Below are positions 6,404 through 10,444 of a stretch of DNA of 10,444 nt, piece after piece (within the stretch, counting starts at the first letter, position 1; the number at the start of each line of letters is the position of its first letter). The notes under the pieces are model-generated. The model was not told the DNA's origin, searched no databases, and was given only the letters and a program-made list of their open reading frames with translations. The stretch is from Chloroflexota bacterium. GTDB lineage: Bacteria > Chloroflexota > UBA5177 > JANWHV01. A program made the position numbers and the translations under genes. The DNA is taken from assembly GCA_025450255.1 (NCBI GenBank), contig JANWHV010000129.1, forward strand, positions 1 to 10,444. Direction: 5' to 3'.

Positions 6404-8878
6404 ATGGCGCATTGGCTCAAGAACTCCGCCGCCGTTGCCGGCGCGGGCGCGGCCCTGGCCGGCCTCGGCACGGCGGCCGCTCGCCGCGTGCTGCGAGCCC
6501 CACTGCCCGAGACGAGCGGCACAATCCGCGTGCCCGGTCTCCACGGCGTGGTGTCCATCGATCGCGACGCCTGGGGTATTCCTCATATCATCGCCTCGCA
6601 TCCTGACGACCTTTATTTCGGCAATGGCTTCGTACACGCGCAGGATCGTCTGTGGCAAATGGAAGTCAACCGGCGCGTCGGGTCCGGCACCTTGTCGGAG
6701 CTGTTCGGCGAAAGCGCCCTGGGCGCCGACCGACTCATGCGCCATCTCGGTCTGCGCCGCGTGGCCGAGGAGGAAGAGCGCCGCCTCGATCCCGAGAGTC
6801 GCGCCGCGTACCAGGCGTATTGCCGTGGCGTGAACTTTCATCTGAGCAACTTCAAGTGGAAGCTGCCGCTCGAAGTTATCGTGGCTCGCGCCCTGCCTCC
6901 GCCTAACCTTCGCTGGCGCCCGGCGCCGTGGGAGATTGTGGATAGCGTGGTCTTTGGCAAAGTGATGGCGCTCGGCCTGTGTAGCAACTGGACCAGCGAA
7001 TTGGTGCGCGCCGCCGTAGTGGAGCGCGTCGGCCCGACCCGCGCCGCGTTACTGGAGCCCTCTTATGCAACGGCGCATCCGGTTGTGATTCCGGGCAGCG
7101 CGCCGCCGCGATCCCTGGTCAATGCCTTGATGGATTCATACGCCGAATTGGAACCCTTCCTCTCGGCTACCGGCATGGGCTCCAGCGGTTTCAGTAACAA
7201 TTGGGTGGTCGACGGCTCGCGCACCGCCAGTGGAAAGCCGCTGCTGGCAAACGATCCACACCTGACCGTACAAATCCCGTCGATCTGGTACGAGATCGAA
7301 TTAACCGGGCCTGGTATCGATGTCGCCGGCGCGGGCTTGCCCGGCACGCCCGGCGTGGTCATCGGACACAACCAGCGCATCGCCTGGGGCGTTACCGCGG
7401 CCCTTCTCGACGTGCAGGATCTGGTACTGGAGCAGATCAACCGCGACAATAGGCAGCAGTATCTCTATGAAGGCGCGTGGCGTGACGGAACGCTGGTGCG
7501 CGAGCGGATCAACGTGCGCGGCAGATCCGAGCCGGTCATTGAAGAAGTATTGGTTACCCATCACGGACCGGTGATCAGTCCGGCTCTGGCCGGCGAGAAC
7601 CGTGCCCTCGCCTTGCGTTGGACCGCGCTGTCGCCCGGCGAGCTTGGTCATTCGGTCTTGCGCCTCAACCGGGCGAATAACTGGGAAGAGTTCACCGAGG
7701 CGCTGCGCGACTGGGACGCGCCCTCTCAGAACTTCGTGTATGCCGATATCGATGGGAACATCGGGTACTATACGCCCGGCTCCGTGCCCATCCGCGCAAA
7801 GGGCGACGGCATGCTGCCCGTCCCCGGTTGGACGGGAGAATACGAGTGGACTGGATACGTGCCCTTTGAAGAGCTTCCACATGCGTATAACCCTCCCTCC
7901 CACCAGGTAGTGACCGCGAACAACCGGCTGGTAGACTCGGACTATCCGCATAATCTCGGCAACGATTGGTTGGCCGGGTACAGGGCCCAGCGGATTACGG
8001 ACCTGCTCGGCACGCGGACCGACCTCACCATCGACGACTTCAAGGCGATTCAGCTTGATGTGCTGTCCTTACCGGGCAAGGAGGCAGCGGCAATATTGCG
8101 TGATATGCGCGGCGTCACCGAGCAGGAGCGCGACGCTCTGTCGCTTGTCCGTGAGTGGGACGGCTTGCTCACGTCCGAGAGCGGCGGCGGCTGTGTGTGC
8201 CTCACATTTCAGCATTTCCTACTGCGCGCGGTATTTGAACCCATTCTCGGCGACGTGACCGAAACCTACCTCGGTACGGGTGCGTCCATCCTCGCGCCGA
8301 GGAACGGCTTCTTCAGCCGCTCAATCCCGCTCGTCTACGATTTGGCGCGGAAACGAGACGATGCCTGGTTCGGGCGGCTAGGCGTGAAGGGGCTCACCTG
8401 GGATTCGGTATTCAGGACCGCGCTCACAAACTGCATGGTGTTCCTTAACGAGCGGCTCGGCCCGACCGTCTCGTCGTGGCGCTGGGGGCGGCTCAATCGT
8501 CTTGGCTTCAACCATGTCCTGGGCACTCGCTCGCCGCTGGATCGTTTCTTTAACCGAGGTCCGGTCGAGATGGGCGGCGACGACAACACGGTCGCCGCCG
8601 CGTTTATGCCGCTGCACAGCCCATTCGACAAGAACGGCTGGGGCGCCTCGTACCGGCAGTTGGTCGATCTTGGCGCCCTGGGACAATCGTTGTCCATGCA
8701 CACCACCGGCCAGTCCGGCCATGTAGGCAGCCCGCACTACGACGACATGATCGAGGCGTGGCGTGCAGGCCGTTACCACCCGAGGTCCATGCCTATCGGC
8801 GATGTGCGGCGTGAGTTGGGCGGCCATTTGACCCTCGATCCAATGCCGCGCTCCGAGGGCAACGGCTCAACTGGTTAG
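6404..8878 (+). CDS. Penicillin acylase family (peptidase S45) Ntn-hydrolase
   Basis: An amidase of the N-terminal nucleophile superfamily, normally made as a proenzyme that cuts itself into alpha and beta chains. The 824-aa product has a hydrophobic N-terminus (about 8-25) followed by Arg-Arg, which could be a signal peptide or membrane anchor. The alpha region has G-I-P-H-I-x-A and G-N-G-F-V-H-A-Q-D-R-L-W-Q-M-E. The nucleophile is S264 in G-F-S-N-N-W-V-V. Counting it as beta-1, H286 (N-D-P-H) falls at beta-23, as in cephalosporin and acyl-homoserine-lactone acylases. D-V-Q-D (337-340) matches the calcium-binding loop, and N443 in S-Q-N-F-V-Y-A-D matches the oxyanion Asn. The C-terminus has the usual G-x-S-G-H-x-x-S-P-H-Y-D-D. 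The substrate cannot be told from sequence; beta-lactams, homoserine lactones or other N-acyl compounds are all possible. Its 3' end overlaps the opposing transporter gene. Confidence 0.93.
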   Translation: MAHWLKNSAAVAGAGAALAGLGTAAARRVLRAPLPETSGTIRVPGLHGVVSIDRDAWGIPHIIASHPDDLYFGNGFVHAQDRLWQMEVNRRVGSGTLSELFGESALGADRLMRHLGLRRVAEEEERRLDPESRAAYQAYCRGVNFHLSNFKWKLPLEVIVARALPPPNLRWRPAPWEIVDSVVFGKVMALGLCSNWTSELVRAAVVERVGPTRAALLEPSYATAHPVVIPGSAPPRSLVNALMDSYAELEPFLSATGMGSSGFSNNWVVDGSRTASGKPLLANDPHLTVQIPSIWYEIELTGPGIDVAGAGLPGTPGVVIGHNQRIAWGVTAALLDVQDLVLEQINRDNRQQYLYEGAWRDGTLVRERINVRGRSEPVIEEVLVTHHGPVISPALAGENRALALRWTALSPGELGHSVLRLNRANNWEEFTEALRDWDAPSQNFVYADIDGNIGYYTPGSVPIRAKGDGMLPVPGWTGEYEWTGYVPFEELPHAYNPPSHQVVTANNRLVDSDYPHNLGNDWLAGYRAQRITDLLGTRTDLTIDDFKAIQLDVLSLPGKEAAAILRDMRGVTEQERDALSLVREWDGLLTSESGGGCVCLTFQHFLLRAVFEPILGDVTETYLGTGASILAPRNGFFSRSIPLVYDLARKRDDAWFGRLGVKGLTWDSVFRTALTNCMVFLNERLGPTVSSWRWGRLNRLGFNHVLGTRSPLDRFFNRGPVEMGGDDNTVAAAFMPLHSPFDKNGWGASYRQLVDLGALGQSLSMHTTGQSGHVGSPHYDDMIEAWRAGRYHPRSMPIGDVRRELGGHLTLDPMPRSEGNGSTG

Positions 8879-10086
8879 GCACCGCGTCCAGCGCCGGCGC
8901 CAAGCCGTTGACCAAGCGCGAACATCGCGGCGCTCGATGCCATCACCGGGGCGAAGGCGAGCGCGGCGATGTTCGAGGTGTCCCACAGTACGCCGCCGAG
9001 CAGCGGCCCGGCGAAGCCGCAGGCGAACGTGATCGTCAGCATGCCCGCGGTAAGGCGATGCACGTCGCCGGCGTCGGAAATGAGCGCCGGCATGGCCAGC
9101 GAGAGGATGAACACCAGGCCCGCCGCGAACCCGATCAGTCCGGCAAAGGCAACGGTGAGCGACGGATCACAGATCAACAGTCCGATCGTCGCCGCGAGGA
9201 TTAAGGCCGCCGACCCCATGATCGGCGCGCGCTTTCCCACCAACCGGCCCGGCAGTGCCGTAACCAGAAATGATGCGGGCAGTTGCGTCAGGTTGAGCGA
9301 GGTGAGCGCGGGCGCGATTAATCCGGCGTGGTGACGCGATCGCAGATACTCCGGAATAAAGGTGTTCGCGCTGTAGTAGGTGAGCGAGGCGCAACCAAGA
9401 ATAAGCCCTAGACGCCAGGTTGTCCAACTCCGCCAGTCGGGCCACCAGCGCGATGGCGTTCCCACGCGCAAAGGCTCGTCCGGCGGCGCGAAGGCCAGCA
9501 AGCACAATACCGCAAGCGCTGCCGGCATGGACCAGACGAAGAAACTCCAGCCCCAGCCAAGGCCAAAAAGCGAGATCAAAATCGGCGCCGTGAGCGCCGC
9601 GGGAATGATCTCGCCAATCAACAGGCCGTTGGTGTAGATTGCCGTGGCAAGACCGGTCCTGGTGGGATGCCATGCCCGCGCGAGCGTCGGCAGCGCGGGC
9701 TGGCTTACGGCGATGCCGACGCCCATCAGCACAGTGCAGGTGAATAGTATGCCTTCCGACCGGCTCAACCCGCGCATGCCGCCCGCGCAGGCCACGGCCG
9801 AGCATCCGATGACCAGCGCGCGGCGGGCGCCCGCCCGCGCCACCAGCCACGAACCGAGGACGGTTGTGAGCATGAAGGTCAAAATGGGAATGCCCGTGAG
9901 CAGCCCAACCGCGGTCTCACTCAGGCTGATATCGCGATGGATCGCCGGCAGTAACGGCGGGACGGCGAGCAAGGGGGACCGCAGCCCCACGCCGGCGAGC
10001 CAGAGCAAGCCGAATCCAACCCAGGGCGCGCTCGGTAACGGCTGTTGCGCCGGTGATGAAGGCATGCCGGTTGCTCGATCCCTCAC
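8875..10086 (-). CDS. MFS transporter, CynX/NimT-like
   Basis: A polytopic membrane protein of about 403 aa with roughly twelve hydrophobic segments. The N-terminal stretch G-V-G-L-R-S-P-L-L-A-V-P-P-L-L-P-A-I, then L-S-x-x-x-V-G-L-L-T-G-I-P-I-L, resembles CynX/NimT (cyanate/nitroimidazole) carriers. The loop between segments 2 and 3 has the MFS-type A-R-A-G-A-R-R-A. A polar central loop (P-P-D-E-P-L-R...W-W-P-D-W) separates the two halves. The substrate is unknown, because CynX-like proteins are assigned widely with little biochemical support. I chose GTG at 10086: it overlaps the upstream stop as GTGA and has a GGTGG about 8 nt before it. Alternatives are ATG at 10065 and GTG at 10098. The TAA shares bases with the acylase TAG on the other strand. 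Confidence 0.88.
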   Translation of the reverse strand: MRDRATGMPSSPAQQPLPSAPWVGFGLLWLAGVGLRSPLLAVPPLLPAIHRDISLSETAVGLLTGIPILTFMLTTVLGSWLVARAGARRALVIGCSAVACAGGMRGLSRSEGILFTCTVLMGVGIAVSQPALPTLARAWHPTRTGLATAIYTNGLLIGEIIPAALTAPILISLFGLGWGWSFFVWSMPAALAVLCLLAFAPPDEPLRVGTPSRWWPDWRSWTTWRLGLILGCASLTYYSANTFIPEYLRSRHHAGLIAPALTSLNLTQLPASFLVTALPGRLVGKRAPIMGSAALILAATIGLLICDPSLTVAFAGLIGFAAGLVFILSLAMPALISDAGDVHRLTAGMLTITFACGFAGPLLGGVLWDTSNIAALAFAPVMASSAAMFALGQRLGAGAGRGA

Positions 10087-10444
10087 GCGGTGCGCCACCA
10101 GACCAGTGCGGTCGGCGGGGTTGCTTCCCGTAACGTCAGGGCGCCGGCATCATCTTGAAACAGAGCCTCAAGATGCGACCAGAGCGCCGCGTCCGTCATG
10201 GACGACGGAGCCCACAGTATCTCACGCGCCCAGGCCACCGCGGCGGCGACGTCCGGGAACGACCAACGTTCCGTCCGCGGCACGATTTCGACGTTCGCGG
10301 CGATACCGATGCTCCAGAGCAGATTGTACGTTTCGATAAACCCAGGATCGCTACGTGGCGTCTCGCCGTGGATGGCCAACCAGGCATCGCTCAGCAACGC
10401 TTCGGGACCGCGGGCACGGAGCACCAACACCCCCGCCGTGCGCG
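10083..10444 (-). CDS. Probable class I SAM-dependent methyltransferase, C-terminal part (5' end outside window)
   Basis: The frame is open through the right edge (R-T-A-G before the GTG at 10430), so the start lies outside and this is about the last 119 residues. V-L-V-L-R-A-R resembles strand 5 after the R-P-G-G-type turn of Rossmann methyltransferases. The segment Y-N-L-L-W-S-I-G-I-A-A-N-V-E-I with W-S-F-P-D-V-A-A-A-V-A-W-A-R matches the tail I recall from a class I methyltransferase family ('LLxxLGIxPNVE...FPSLEEAL'). The SAM-binding G-x-G-x-G motif is outside the window, so neither the fold nor the substrate can be confirmed. It is translationally coupled to the MFS gene by GTGA. Confidence 0.6.
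   Translation of the reverse strand, partial: RTAGVLVLRARGPEALLSDAWLAIHGETPRSDPGFIETYNLLWSIGIAANVEIVPRTERWSFPDVAAAVAWAREILWAPSSMTDAALWSHLEALFQDDAGALTLREATPPTALVWWRTA

Noticed and set aside
6307..6558. N-terminal extension of YggS to a start at 6558
   Set aside because: The extra 84 residues are low-complexity, run across the divergent promoter into the acylase gene, and precede the normal family start M-L-D-I at 6306.
1..10444. Mobile elements, CRISPR arrays, toxin-antitoxin or phage-defence systems, tRNA genes
   Set aside because: I found no transposase or integrase motifs, no regularly spaced direct repeats, no small coupled toxin-like genes and no cloverleaf-like sequence. The window reads as ordinary chromosome.

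Overview
The window is GC-rich, tightly packed bacterial chromosome with mostly housekeeping content. It shows no mobile elements, CRISPR array, rRNA or tRNA. Ten protein-coding genes can be supported, two of them cut by the window edges. A Chloroflexota-like or related Terrabacteria source is my best guess. It rests on a secreted protein with repeated 'EGYTGxxFQEYLT..NP' modules, a fused HisIE, and the order hisS-hisH-hisA-hisF-hisIE. No marker gene settles the phylum.

Layout. (1) Positions 1-1079, plus strand: the C-terminal part of a large repetitive, probably extracellular protein, open through the left edge. (2) Positions 1088-5154, minus strand: five overlapping genes in transcription order hisS, hisH, hisA, hisF, hisIE. 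HisIE carries steps 2 and 3 of histidine synthesis, HisA makes the substrate of HisHF, and HisHF makes imidazole-glycerol phosphate plus AICAR. HisS then loads histidine onto tRNA(His). hisG, hisD, hisB and hisC are not in the window. (3) Positions 5155-5311: a 157-bp leader in front of hisS with hairpins, an imperfect terminator-like element abutting the start codon, and T-box-like words. This is the most interesting non-coding stretch. (4) Positions 5312-6306, minus strand: yggS (PLP homeostasis protein) overlapping yggT (small membrane protein) by ATGA. (5) Positions 6307-6403: a divergent promoter region. (6) Positions 6404-8878, plus strand: a penicillin-acylase family (S45) Ntn-hydrolase with its catalytic residues intact. 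(7) Positions 8875-10086, minus strand: a CynX/NimT-like MFS transporter that overlaps the acylase stop codon tail to tail. It is translationally coupled to the end of a probable SAM-dependent methyltransferase (10083 to the right edge).

Several start codons differ from the longest open frame: hisF (2526), hisS (5154), yggS (6306), the acylase (6404) and the transporter (10086). I saw no convincing previously undescribed system. The best candidate for new biology is possible histidine or tRNA(His)-responsive control of the hisS-his operon by its leader RNA, and this is unproven.
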